Source: Bremerella cremea
GTDB lineage: Bacteria > Planctomycetota > Planctomycetia > Pirellulales > Pirellulaceae
Direction: 5' to 3'
Assembly: GCF_003335505.1 (NCBI RefSeq)
Contig: NZ_QPEX01000045.1
Coordinates: 620,001-684,000, forward strand
DNA: 64,000 nt
Shown: positions 1 to 8,358 of the stretch, in pieces
Layout of the letters: each line of letters begins with the position of its first letter
Numbering within the stretch: the stretch's first letter is position 1
The notes under the pieces: generated by a model
Told to the model about the DNA's origin: nothing
Database searches by the model: none
Seen by the model: only the letters and a program-made list of their open reading frames with translations
Program-made: the position numbers and the translations under genes

Positions 1-390
1 TTTGTGGCCTGCGTTCCACCAGAGAATTGGCAACGGGCACGCCATCAACTCTCGGCCGACGTGGCAATGATGCGGATCGATCCGTATACTGCCACCATTT
101 ATCTGGAAGGAGACCAATTTCGCTACCGCATTCCTGTGGCGAGCCTTACTTATTGTTCCGTCGAACACTTCTCCCAACGCTGGACCGAGATCTGGCTGTT
201 GCGACTTAACTTTCAAGCGACAACCGGACCGCAAGAGCTATTCCTGCGGGTAAGTGACGCCGAAGCATTCAACAACCCGACCAACAGCGGGCGGCAAAGG
301 AATGCCGAGAAGTATTGGACACGGATCATCCTGTTACAGCAGCAACACGCCGCCAAACCAACCTCCCCTGTTCCAGGCGGCCCTTCATGA
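1..390 (+). CDS. C-terminal part of RYRIP-family membrane protein, paralogue 1 (partial)
   Basis: The reading frame is open to the left edge of the window, so this is probably the 3' part of a longer gene; a GTG at 4 is only an internal candidate. The visible 128 or so residues match the C-terminal halves of the next two genes: 'TIYLEGDQFRYRIPVASL' here aligns with 'LLEGNLKRYRIPYGSLW' and 'LLEGDAKRYRIPRGSLW' there, followed in each by a segment ending in ELFL, ELHL or ELYL. The stop overlaps the next start as ATGA, so translation is probably coupled. The N-terminal NPFASP motif and membrane segments of the relatives are not visible here. The function is unknown. Confidence 0.75.
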   Translation, partial: FVACVPPENWQRARHQLSADVAMMRIDPYTATIYLEGDQFRYRIPVASLTYCSVEHFSQRWTEIWLLRLNFQATTGPQELFLRVSDAEAFNNPTNSGRQRNAEKYWTRIILLQQQHAAKPTSPVPGGPS

Positions 391-1193
391 GCAGCGACAA
401 TGACAACCCGTTTGCTTCCCCCGAGACATCAAATCTTGATCTAAGCCATCCAGATCCGGACGAGGACTACCCGCTTGTTCCCACTACGCGTGCCGTGATC
501 TCGGAAGTTCCCCCTCCTTATCGAGGCGCTGCCGGTTATGGCTGGGCGATTCTGGCCCGTCGCGTTTCGCAAGTTCTAATCAGCATCATTGGCATTGGAT
601 ACGGCTTCATCGTAATGACCATGCTGCCTCTATCCCCATGGCAACAGCATTGGGCGCTGGCAGGGCTATTTGTTGTATTCTTGCTCTCGATGTTAGAAAG
701 TCTCCTTATAGGGATCGTCTTCCGCAGCGATCAGCAGTTTTGGCAAGCAAGAATGATCCAGCAATTAAAACGCCGCCCTGATCCCCTGTTTCGCGCCGAC
801 CAAGAGCCATACCAATTCGTTACGCTGACCAGCGGAGCGGTCGAGAAGCCGAAACCGTTTCGACTTACCATTGGCCAACCGCACACGCTTGATATCGGTT
901 TGCTTCGTGCTCATATGACACAACGTGAAGTCTTGCTAGAAGGAAACCTGAAGCGTTATCGCATTCCATACGGCAGCCTTTGGAACTGCGAACTGTGCGA
1001 ACTCCCGCTCGATACGGGCAATACGTGGGTTATACGGCTTGTGCTGGAAACGGACGATGGCCCGCTCGAGCTTCACTTATGCCCTGCAGATGTTATCATG
1101 CGAAAGTCCCTGTTCGGACCGGTTCTGGCAAGCACCGCAGAGCCCTTGTCCGCTGAAATACGGCGCTGCTTAGTGCCGGCAGATAAGTGGTGA
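387..1193 (+). CDS. Unrecognised two-segment membrane protein, RYRIP-family paralogue 2
   Basis: I place the start at the ATG at 387, which overlaps the previous stop (ATGA), instead of the longer open frame from 315; this start also gives the NPFASP motif found at the start of the next paralogue. The 268-residue product has an acidic Pro-rich N-terminus ('DYPLVPTTRAVISEVPPPY'), two closely spaced hydrophobic segments at about residues 60-110, and a soluble C-terminal domain containing 'LLEGNLKRYRIPYGSLW' and 'LETDDGPLELHL'. The C-terminal part looks like a compact beta-rich domain on the inner or outer membrane face, which is inference. No named family was recognised. Confidence 0.8.
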   Translation: MSSDNDNPFASPETSNLDLSHPDPDEDYPLVPTTRAVISEVPPPYRGAAGYGWAILARRVSQVLISIIGIGYGFIVMTMLPLSPWQQHWALAGLFVVFLLSMLESLLIGIVFRSDQQFWQARMIQQLKRRPDPLFRADQEPYQFVTLTSGAVEKPKPFRLTIGQPHTLDIGLLRAHMTQREVLLEGNLKRYRIPYGSLWNCELCELPLDTGNTWVIRLVLETDDGPLELHLCPADVIMRKSLFGPVLASTAEPLSAEIRRCLVPADKW

Positions 1194-1272
1194 CAATCCG
1201 TTCGCATCGGGCATTGCCAGATCTTAGAATCGGGGTAATCCCCATTCCAGCGCACCGAGATTAAGGAACACT

Positions 1273-2064
1273 GTGTCGGATTCTTCCATCAACCCGTTTG
1301 CATCTCCCACGGCCGATATTTCTGAGACGCAGGCCGAAGTTTATCCATTGGTTCCCACAACCAAGGCAGACGTGACCGATGTTCCGGCTCCCTTCGCAAG
1401 AACGGCCAGAACGATGGAGCAGCGTTTTCTCCGCGTCCTAAGCGAGAGCATCACCAGTTTCGCCTTAGCGTTGCCGTTTATCCTACTTATCTTTCTCGTC
1501 ACCGAGTTCTACTCTCTGCGAATGCTTCTGGCGGTGATACTTGGCATTCCGTTTCTCTTGTTTGTCGTTCGTCTGGAGAAAGCAACTGCCCCCAAAGCCT
1601 GGTGGCTGCCGAGAATGATCGACCAATTGAAAGTCCGGCCAGGTGCGTTGTTTTCCGCGGAAGAGACACCGTACCAATTGGTCTTCCTGGTGAGTGTTCC
1701 GAAAAAGGTTCCCGTATTCCGCCTCTCCTCAGTCATAACCAAGATTGCCGATATCGGCCTGATTCGTTTCGACCTGGGGCAACGTGAGATCTTGCTGGAA
1801 GGGGACGCAAAGCGGTACCGCATCCCGCGCGGCAGCCTTTGGACTTTCGACATATACAAACTACAGTTCAACTCCGGCAATCGCGCGGTGGTTCGCATGG
1901 TGCTCGATACCGACGACGGACCGCACGAACTTTATCTACTTCCCCTGGAAACACGCACTTGGCACGACCTGATACGTTTCGATTGGGCCCTCGTCCGTCG
2001 GGCCGTAGAATTAGCCGAGCAGATCCACCTTGTGAATCACGGCAGCCAACCAACAGATCTGTAG
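1273..2064 (+). CDS. Unrecognised two-segment membrane protein, RYRIP-family paralogue 3
   Basis: The start is the GTG at 1273, preceded by AAGGAAC. It is a 263-residue paralogue of the previous gene with the same plan: NPFASP near the N-terminus, 'YPLVPTTKADVTDVPAPF', two adjacent membrane segments at about residues 55-100, then a soluble domain with 'LLEGDAKRYRIPRGSLW' and 'LDTDDGPHELYL'. It lies 79 bases after its relative on the same strand. The tandem triplication suggests local duplication and divergence. The function is unknown. Confidence 0.8.
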   Translation: MSDSSINPFASPTADISETQAEVYPLVPTTKADVTDVPAPFARTARTMEQRFLRVLSESITSFALALPFILLIFLVTEFYSLRMLLAVILGIPFLLFVVRLEKATAPKAWWLPRMIDQLKVRPGALFSAEETPYQLVFLVSVPKKVPVFRLSSVITKIADIGLIRFDLGQREILLEGDAKRYRIPRGSLWTFDIYKLQFNSGNRAVVRMVLDTDDGPHELYLLPLETRTWHDLIRFDWALVRRAVELAEQIHLVNHGSQPTDL

Positions 2065-2241
2065 AAAGTTGGATGGAATAAGCGCCAAGCCATTCCTGCA
2101 ATCCACTGTGACAAGCATGAAACCGCTTGCCAAACGTCATACGGATTCCAAGACACGGGCCAGAGGCACCGTGGCACACAGAGATAGTCAGCTACTTGCC
2201 AAACCAATATTCCAGCCGGGCTCGGCAACCTGAGCCGGCGC

Positions 2242-3633
2242 TTAAATCAGCAGATCATCCCACGGGCCAGTGATGGCGAAGGTGATGCCAGGGGTTTGGA
2301 TGTTGGCGAACAGCCACTTTCCGTCAGGGCTGAAAGTAGAACCGGCCCATTCTTTGTCGACGTACGAGCCCTTAAAGCCGTTGATCTCACCTTCTAGCAC
2401 GATGTTGTTTTCGGCGAAGGTGTTCAAGCGACCATCTTTGGTCAGGGTCAACATCCGTTGCGGCAGCGGTGCTTCGCCGGCGTAGTCGTTGTCTTCGCAC
2501 AAAATCAAACCGCCCTGGGGGCTCACGCACAAGTTGTCCGGCATGTTAAGCGTTCGCTTGTTGCGTGATTCGTACAGCAGCGAGACCGTTTCCAGATTGG
2601 GATCGTATTGCCAAATTTGTCCTGCCTTGGCAGCCCCGCCGTCGGTCGCGTCGAAGTAGATCAGCCCGTTGCCATACCAGCAACCTTCCAAACGCGAGAA
2701 GGTCGAGCCCCCAAGCTTGCGTCCTTGCTCGTAAACGGTTTCAACCGGCTGACTGGGGTCGCGCGATTCCAGCGTCGGATTGGCGATACGATGCCAACGC
2801 ACGGGGAAACTCGATCCGTCGTGAAAGCCACCTTGCAGATTAGGCTGACCGATCACCTCGGCGATCTCTAACGTACCGCCAGCGGCCAGCTTGCCAGGCT
2901 GGTTGGGGCGAAAGCGATAGAAACCAGCATCGCCAGCGTCTTCGGTAAGATAGACATAGCCTGACTTGCGATCGATGGCGACTGCCTCGTGGACGAAGCG
3001 GCCCATCTCTTTAATGGGTTCTGCCGAAGCGGTTCCTTGCGAGGGGACTTCAAATACCCAGCCGTGCGTTTGCCCGTACTTGGCCAGGTCGTTCCCATCT
3101 TTCTGATCGACGACGGTCTCTTCGCAGGTAAGCCAGCTTCCCCACGGGGTCACCCCGCCAGCACAATTGCGGACCGTGCCAGAGATCGCCCCGAAACTTT
3201 CGATCCAGCGATCGAGCTTGGTATCGAAGATCAACTGCGTACAACCGCCGGTCGCGTGGTTGTCGTAGGGATTGCCATCTTTAAATTGAAACGGCTTACC
3301 AACGGTACTGACCTCGTGATTACGTGTCAGCATTAACAGATCGTCCGACTTGGAGACGACCCCCATCCCATCGTGCATTGGTGGGGTTATCTGACCGTCG
3401 TTCATCTCGTCGCCGGTCCAACCGTACGAGATATAGCGAAAACCTTCCGGCAACTTGAGCAGCGGCAAGCCGGTGGTCTCGTCCGCCACGGGGATCAGCG
3501 GTTGCGACTGCTTGACCGTTTCGCCTAAGGCCGTGCGGGCCCCCAACGTCGAGAACGCTCCACCCACGGCGAAAGCTCCGAAAACGGAAAACGTATCGCT
3601 TAAAAACTCACGACGTGATTTAGAGCCGGCCAT
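2242..3633 (-). CDS. PhoX-like (DUF839) Tat-exported protein
   Basis: The product is 463 residues. The N-terminus SKSRREFLSDTFSVFGAFAV is a twin-arginine signal with SRREFL, so export in folded form is likely. The body matches the PhoX/DUF839 family: 'MLTRNHEVSTVG', 'GGVTPWGSWLTCEET', 'VYLTEDAGDAGFYRF', 'GLIYFDATDGG' and 'LILCEDND', which are the acidic, metal-binding segments of this beta-propeller fold. Known PhoX enzymes are calcium/iron phosphatases that release phosphate from organic monoesters, but many DUF839 relatives are uncharacterised, so the substrate is not certain. It stands alone on the minus strand, convergent with the paralogue array. Confidence 0.85.
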   Translation of the reverse strand: MAGSKSRREFLSDTFSVFGAFAVGGAFSTLGARTALGETVKQSQPLIPVADETTGLPLLKLPEGFRYISYGWTGDEMNDGQITPPMHDGMGVVSKSDDLLMLTRNHEVSTVGKPFQFKDGNPYDNHATGGCTQLIFDTKLDRWIESFGAISGTVRNCAGGVTPWGSWLTCEETVVDQKDGNDLAKYGQTHGWVFEVPSQGTASAEPIKEMGRFVHEAVAIDRKSGYVYLTEDAGDAGFYRFRPNQPGKLAAGGTLEIAEVIGQPNLQGGFHDGSSFPVRWHRIANPTLESRDPSQPVETVYEQGRKLGGSTFSRLEGCWYGNGLIYFDATDGGAAKAGQIWQYDPNLETVSLLYESRNKRTLNMPDNLCVSPQGGLILCEDNDYAGEAPLPQRMLTLTKDGRLNTFAENNIVLEGEINGFKGSYVDKEWAGSTFSPDGKWLFANIQTPGITFAITGPWDDLLI

Positions 3634-3854
3634 AGACTTCTTTAATTCTCGGAAAGGAACAAACTCGATGAATGGATGTCTGCGCGAGAAAACGAGGGAT
3701 TATTCGCTTTGCCTGAGGCGAATTCCAGTTTTCTGTTGATTGCCCTTGTTAAATTCCCAGCACAAACGCCTTTAAGAGTAGCTCGAAACTTACCGAATCG
3801 AGGCGAGAACTGGCAAGATGCTTAACGATTTCTTCATCGACTTTTCTTCGTACC

Positions 3855-4178
3855 TTAGGCAGGTGCTGCGCTAAACTTCAGCCCCACGATCGCGATCCCC
3901 AGCAAAACCAGGAAAAACAGTCGCCAAACGGTGACCGGTTCATTCAGAACGGCCATTCCCAAGATAGCAGTCCCTGCCGCGCCAATCCCCACCCACACGG
4001 CGTAGGCCGTTCCGATGGGTAACTCCTTGGTCGCCACCGAAAGCAAATACATGCTGGCGACAATCGCCGCTAAGGTGATTGCAGAGGGCCAAGGGCGGGT
4101 GAACCCTTGGGTGTACTTCAAACCCACCGCCCAGACAATTTCTAACGAACCGGCCAATAATAAGATCCACCAAGCCAT
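3855..4178 (-). CDS. gdx: SMR-family guanidinium exporter (Gdx/SugE)
   Basis: The product is 107 residues with four membrane helices, the normal SMR length. It is very close to the SugE/Gdx subfamily: 'MAWWILLLAGSLEIVWAVGLKYTQGF' reads like E. coli SugE through the essential Glu (Glu13 here), and 'LPIGTAYAVWVGIGAAGTA' is the subfamily's helix 3. Gdx exchanges guanidinium for protons. I choose the ATG at 4178: AGGAG at 4187-4191 lies 8 bases from it but only about 2 from the upstream ATG at 4184, and the 4178 start matches the SugE N-terminus. A guanidine-III riboswitch in the leader independently supports the guanidinium assignment. Confidence 0.93.
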   Translation of the reverse strand: MAWWILLLAGSLEIVWAVGLKYTQGFTRPWPSAITLAAIVASMYLLSVATKELPIGTAYAVWVGIGAAGTAILGMAVLNEPVTVWRLFFLVLLGIAIVGLKFSAAPA

Positions 4179-4191
4179 GGACATAGCTCCT

Positions 4192-4257
<66 letters not shown>

Positions 4258-4281
4258 CCAAACAGGGGCCAATGCAGAAGA

Positions 4282-4309
4282 ATTGTAGTTCGAACTGCCC
4301 GTTAATCAA
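4282..4309 (-). promoter_or_regulatory. Putative sigma-70-type promoter of gdx
   Basis: On the minus strand TTGATT (4309-4304) is followed after 16 bases by TACAAT (4287-4282). This is 4/6 and 5/6 to the sigma-70 consensus. The start of transcription would fall about 15-20 bases before the riboswitch, as expected for a leader that carries it. It lies just past the stop of the upstream UDP-xylose synthase gene. Confidence 0.5.
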
Positions 4310-4356
4310 CGTCTATCAGCAGCACCAGACAGTTTTCCGTACCAGCCGCCCACGAA

Positions 4357-5325
4357 CTAAAAGTTGGGGGTCGGGGGACGATAGTGCGACAGTTCGATCC
4401 CTCGGAACCAGTCGATCGTCTTCTTGAGCCCTTCGCGCAGCTGCGTGGTGGGCTCCCAGTTGAGGTGCTTACGAGCCAAGGTAATATCAGGCTGCCGCTG
4501 CTTCGGATCGTCCGCGGGCAAGTCGGTGTAAATGATCTTCGACTTCGATTCGGTCATCTCGATCACAATTTCAGCAAGCTGCTTGATGGTGAACTCGTTG
4601 GGATTGCCGATATTGATGGGGCCAACCTGGTCGCAACCCATCATCTTGATAATGCCAGCGACCAAGTCATCGCGGTAACAGAACGAACGTGTCTGCGAAC
4701 CGTCGCCGTAGATCGTAATCGGTTCCCCGGTGAAAGCCTGGCGAATGAAGTTCGAGATCACGCGTCCATCATACGGGTGCATCCGAGGGCCATACGTATT
4801 AAAAATTCGCACGATGCGCACCGGCACTTTGTTCATGCGGTAGTAATCCATGCACAGCGTCTCGGCGGCACGCTTTCCTTCGTCGTAACAGGCCCGCGGG
4901 CCAAGGGTGTTCACACTGCCACGATAGGTTTCCGGCTGCGGATGAATTTCTGGGTCGCCATAAATTTCGCTCGTAGAAGCAAACAAGTAGCGAGCCTTGC
5001 AGCGTTTGGCCATTCCCAGCAAATTGATCGATCCCATCACAGATGTTTTCATCGTCTTGATGGGGTTGTACTGATAATGGCCGGGCGCGGCTGGGCAGGC
5101 CATGTTGTAGATCTCGTCCACTTCCAGATAAAGCGGGTGAATCACATCGTGCCGAATGATCTCGAAATTCGGCTGCGTCAGCAAATGGGTCACATTTGAT
5201 TTCTGGCTGGTAAAGAAGTTATCGACACAGATAACATCGTGCCCTTGCTCTACCAAGTTCTCGCAAATCCGCGAGCCCAAAAAACCGGCTCCGCCCGCCA
5301 CCATAATGCGTTTGATCTGAGGCAT
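4357..5325 (-). CDS. uxs: UDP-glucuronate decarboxylase (UDP-xylose synthase)
   Basis: This 322-residue short-chain dehydrogenase/epimerase converts UDP-glucuronate to UDP-xylose with bound NAD. Visible motifs are the Rossmann loop 'VAGGAGFLGSRICENL', 'FASTSEIYGDP' with the catalytic Ser/Thr region, the YxxxK pair in 'CYDEGKRAAE', and 'RIFNTYGPRM' plus 'DGSQTRSFCYRDDLV', all typical of the UXS branch and not of UDP-galactose epimerases. I start at the ATG at 5325, which has AGGGTG 11 bases upstream; the longer frame begins with TTG at 5334. It follows UDP-glucose dehydrogenase by 41 bases, giving two successive steps of one pathway. UDP-xylose would feed cell-surface or exopolysaccharide synthesis. 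Confidence 0.93.
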   Translation of the reverse strand: MPQIKRIMVAGGAGFLGSRICENLVEQGHDVICVDNFFTSQKSNVTHLLTQPNFEIIRHDVIHPLYLEVDEIYNMACPAAPGHYQYNPIKTMKTSVMGSINLLGMAKRCKARYLFASTSEIYGDPEIHPQPETYRGSVNTLGPRACYDEGKRAAETLCMDYYRMNKVPVRIVRIFNTYGPRMHPYDGRVISNFIRQAFTGEPITIYGDGSQTRSFCYRDDLVAGIIKMMGCDQVGPINIGNPNEFTIKQLAEIVIEMTESKSKIIYTDLPADDPKQRQPDITLARKHLNWEPTTQLREGLKKTIDWFRGIELSHYRPPTPNF

Positions 5326-5366
5326 CGAGTTCAATTCACCCTAAAAGGTTGTGGAGAGGGCTACGA

Positions 5367-6692
5367 CTAGCTACGGTCAGCTTTGACCGGACGACGTCCC
5401 ACCGAGTAATAAGTGAAGCCGGCTTGCTCCAATATCTCGAGGTCGAACAGGTTTCGCCCGTCGAAGATAACCGCTTCCTTCATCTTGGCTTTCAACTGCT
5501 TGAAATCAGGCGTGCGATACTCGTTCCACTCGGTGTTAATGGCCAGACAATCGACTCCCTCAACCGCTTCTAAGACGTTTTCGCAATATTTGTTAATCTT
5601 GTCGCCAAACATGGCCCGGATGTTTTCCATCGCTTCCGGATCATGCACCATGATCTTCGCCCCTTTTTCAATCAGGTACTGCAAAAGATCGAGTGCCGGC
5701 GCTTCGCGAATATCGTCGGTCTTGGGCTTGAAAGCCAAACCCCACACACCAAACGTTTTGCCAGCGACGTCACCCTTGTAATGGGCATCGATCTTACGAA
5801 CCAGCGAAGAACGCTGATGAACGTTCACCTCGTCGACGGCCCGCATGATGCGTGGTTCTAAGTCCAGCGTTTCCGACAACGAAGTCAGGGCCCGCACGTC
5901 CTTTGGGAAACAGCTTCCGCCGTAACCGAGGCCAGGAAAGAGGAACTGAAAACCAATTCGCTGATCGTGCCCCATCCCAATCCGGACGTCGTTAATGTCG
6001 GCGCCGACCTTCTCGCTTAAATTGGCGATCTCGTTAATGAAGCTGATTTTGGTAGCCAGCATCGCGTTAGCTGCATACTTGGTCAGTTCCGAGCTTTCCG
6101 GACTCATGAACAAAATGGGCTTGGCTGTTCGCAAAAGCGGGGCGTGCAATTGCCGCAAGATTTCTTCCGATTTCTTATTGCGGACACCGCAAACCACCCG
6201 GTCGGGATACATGAAATCGTCGATCGCCGAGCCTTCTTTCAAAAACTCAGGGTTGCTGGCCACGTGGCACTCGCGCCCGGTCAGCTTCTGCAGCAAGTCA
6301 AATACCTTACCATTGGTACCAACCGGCACGGTGCTTTTGACGACAACCACCGCATCTTCGCGCAGGTGGGGGGCGATGTCTTCTACGACTTTCCACACGG
6401 CCGACAGATCGGCCGCACCACTATCGGACTGGGGGGTACCCACCGCGATGTAAACCACATCCGCGTCCGGCACCGCTTCGGCCACGCTGGTTGTGAAGCT
6501 CAGGCGGCCTTCCTCATGATTTCGTAAAACCAGTTCAGACAGACCAGGCTCGTAGATTGGAATGATCCCTTGCTTGAGTCCCTCGACCTTGGCTTGGTTG
6601 ACGTCGATACACGTCACATCATTCCCTAAGTCGGAGAAACACGTTCCGGTAACAAGTCCAACATACCCGGTGCCAATGACTGCCAGCTTCAT
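5367..6692 (-). CDS. ugd: UDP-glucose 6-dehydrogenase
   Basis: The 441-residue enzyme oxidises UDP-glucose to UDP-glucuronate with two NAD. The N-terminal Rossmann motif 'VIGTGYVGLVTGTCFSDLG', 'STVPVGT', 'ASNPEFLKEGSAIDDF', 'TKYAANAMLATKISFINE' and the catalytic cysteine segment 'PGLGYGGSCFPKDV' are all present, followed by the C-terminal UDP-binding 'GLAFKPKTDDIREAP'. The start is the ATG at 6692, 34 residues inside the longest open frame, because MKLAVIGTGYVG is the family N-terminus and AGGAAG precedes it. It is the first gene of an operon with UDP-xylose synthase and is divergent from a sugar porter. Confidence 0.95.
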   Translation of the reverse strand: MKLAVIGTGYVGLVTGTCFSDLGNDVTCIDVNQAKVEGLKQGIIPIYEPGLSELVLRNHEEGRLSFTTSVAEAVPDADVVYIAVGTPQSDSGAADLSAVWKVVEDIAPHLREDAVVVVKSTVPVGTNGKVFDLLQKLTGRECHVASNPEFLKEGSAIDDFMYPDRVVCGVRNKKSEEILRQLHAPLLRTAKPILFMSPESSELTKYAANAMLATKISFINEIANLSEKVGADINDVRIGMGHDQRIGFQFLFPGLGYGGSCFPKDVRALTSLSETLDLEPRIMRAVDEVNVHQRSSLVRKIDAHYKGDVAGKTFGVWGLAFKPKTDDIREAPALDLLQYLIEKGAKIMVHDPEAMENIRAMFGDKINKYCENVLEAVEGVDCLAINTEWNEYRTPDFKQLKAKMKEAVIFDGRNLFDLEILEQAGFTYYSVGRRPVKADRS

Positions 6693-6927
6693 CAATTTCT
6701 TCCTACTGGTGCGGAGCGAACATCTAAGTCCGACATTGTAGTCAAGTTCGCCTAAGAACACAGTCCGCGGACCCTCTATTCCTGCGGCATGCAAGCACTT
6801 CCTGCCCTCCGCCCCTGCAGCAATCCCCTCGGATACCTGTTAAAGTGTAAAGAGAATTCGCCGAAAACTAGCAGAAAAGCGTCTCACGCGTCTTATCCTT
6901 GATCCTAGCTCCTCCTAGCGGCCCCCC

Positions 6928-8280
6928 ATGAAGAATCGCGTCATCCTATGGTCGGTAACCGCCTCTTTGGCCGGTTTTCTCTTTGGATTTGATACCGTCG
7001 TCATATCCGGCGCGGAAAAAACGATTCAAGGGCTGTGGGAGCTAAGCAAATTTGAACATGGGCTAGCGATCAGCGCCGCTTTATGGGGCACCGTGATCGG
7101 GGCCGGCATTGGCGGGGTTCCCACCGATAAATTCGGACGACGCAAAACGTTGATTTCGATCGGTATCCTCTATTTTGTCTCCGCCATCTGGTCCGGTTTG
7201 GCCACCGATTTTACCTCGTTCATGCTGGCCCGCTTCATCGGAGGGGTGGGGGTCGGGATCTCGACGGTCGCCTCTCCCCTTTATATTTCGGAAATCTCTC
7301 CCCCCGGCAACCGTGGCAAACTAGCCGGTATGTTCCAGTTCAACATCGTGTTCGGAATTCTGATCGCGTTCGTCTCGAACTATACCATCGCTCAAATCTT
7401 TCCCGATGGCCCCGACGGCGAACCCTCGGTTGCGTGGCGTTGGATGCTGGGTATTGAAGCGTTGCCGGCTCTGATCTATTCCCTTTTGTGTTTCAGCCTG
7501 CCAGAAAGCCCCCGGTGGCTCATTGCCGAAAAAGGAGATCGGGCAGCCGGAATCGAGGTGCTGCAACAGGTGATGCCTGACGCGACCGAGGAAGAGGTTC
7601 AGAAGTTGACCAATGAAATCGAAACGGCCGCTCAGCAAGTTGCCGTGACAAGCCGCTTCTGGTCGCGGAGACTGATGCTCCCCATCACCCTGGCGTTTCT
7701 CATCGCTTTTTTCAACCAGCTTTCCGGCATCAATGCGATCCTTTATTTCTCGATCCGCATTTTTGAACTTGCCGGCATGGAAAACGATGCTGCGCTGCTC
7801 AAATCGATTGGCCTGGGGATTACCAACTTAATTTTCACCTTTGTCGGCCTGGCCCTGATCGACCGTCTCGGACGCAAGACATTGATGATCATCGGTTCGC
7901 TGGGCTACATCGCGTCGTTGGGGCTTTGTGCCTGGGCGTTCCATGCCGAGCAGTATGCGATTGTCGCCCCTTGCCTGTTTGCCTTCATCGCCGCCCACGC
8001 CATCGGACAAGGTGCGGTGATCTGGGTGTTCATTTCCGAGATCTTCCCCAATCGTTACCGCGCCAAAGGTCAGGCTCTCGGCAGCGAGACGCACTGGGTC
8101 TTTGCCGCCGCGTTGACGCTGGTCTTTCCCTACGTGGTCGAAACCTTTCCCACGTCGACCATCTTTGGCTTCTTCTGCGGCATGATGGTCCTGCAGTTGG
8201 TGTGGGTGCTGCTAATGATGCCAGAAACCAAAGGCGTTCCCCTAGAAGAAATCGAACGCAAGCTTGGCATTCACGAATAA
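6928..8280 (+). CDS. MFS sugar porter
   Basis: The 450-residue protein has about 12 hydrophobic segments and the signatures of the sugar porter family: 'DKFGRRKT' after TM2, 'RFIGGVGVGISTV' and 'LYISEISPPGNRGKLAG', 'PESPRWL' in the central loop, 'NQLSGINAILYFS' in TM7, 'DRLGRKTLMI' and 'PETKGVPLEEIE' at the C-terminus. These proteins import hexoses or pentoses by proton symport or facilitation. The exact sugar cannot be read from sequence; the 'QLSGINA' segment fits a xylose/glucose-type porter. It is divergent from the UDP-xylose operon. Confidence 0.9.
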   Translation: MKNRVILWSVTASLAGFLFGFDTVVISGAEKTIQGLWELSKFEHGLAISAALWGTVIGAGIGGVPTDKFGRRKTLISIGILYFVSAIWSGLATDFTSFMLARFIGGVGVGISTVASPLYISEISPPGNRGKLAGMFQFNIVFGILIAFVSNYTIAQIFPDGPDGEPSVAWRWMLGIEALPALIYSLLCFSLPESPRWLIAEKGDRAAGIEVLQQVMPDATEEEVQKLTNEIETAAQQVAVTSRFWSRRLMLPITLAFLIAFFNQLSGINAILYFSIRIFELAGMENDAALLKSIGLGITNLIFTFVGLALIDRLGRKTLMIIGSLGYIASLGLCAWAFHAEQYAIVAPCLFAFIAAHAIGQGAVIWVFISEIFPNRYRAKGQALGSETHWVFAAALTLVFPYVVETFPTSTIFGFFCGMMVLQLVWVLLMMPETKGVPLEEIERKLGIHE

Positions 8281-8315
8281 AACACCACGGACAGTTACTT
8301 CTATCAACCCCTTTC

Positions 8316-8355
8316 GGTTGGTTCCCAGTAAACCTCAACACTTTGGGAACCAATC
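8316..8355 (+). repeat. Hairpin before the TIGR01777 epimerase start
   Basis: TTGGTTCCCA (8318-8327) and TGGGAACCAA (8344-8353) are exact inverted repeats of 10 bases, extendable by a G-U and a G-C pair at the base, with a 16-base loop. The 3' arm ends four to six bases before the ATG at 8359 and no T-run follows, so it is not a normal terminator. It could limit translation of the downstream gene or protect an mRNA end. Confidence 0.55.
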
Positions 8356-8358
8356 GAG

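Noticed and set aside
315..386. N-terminal extension of the second tandem paralogue
   Set aside because: It lies inside the previous gene and the ATG at 387 (ATGA overlap, NPFASP motif) is a better start.
2214..2240. Dyad GCCGGGCTC/GAGCCGGC between the convergent genes as a terminator
   Set aside because: It has a bulge and no T-run on either strand.
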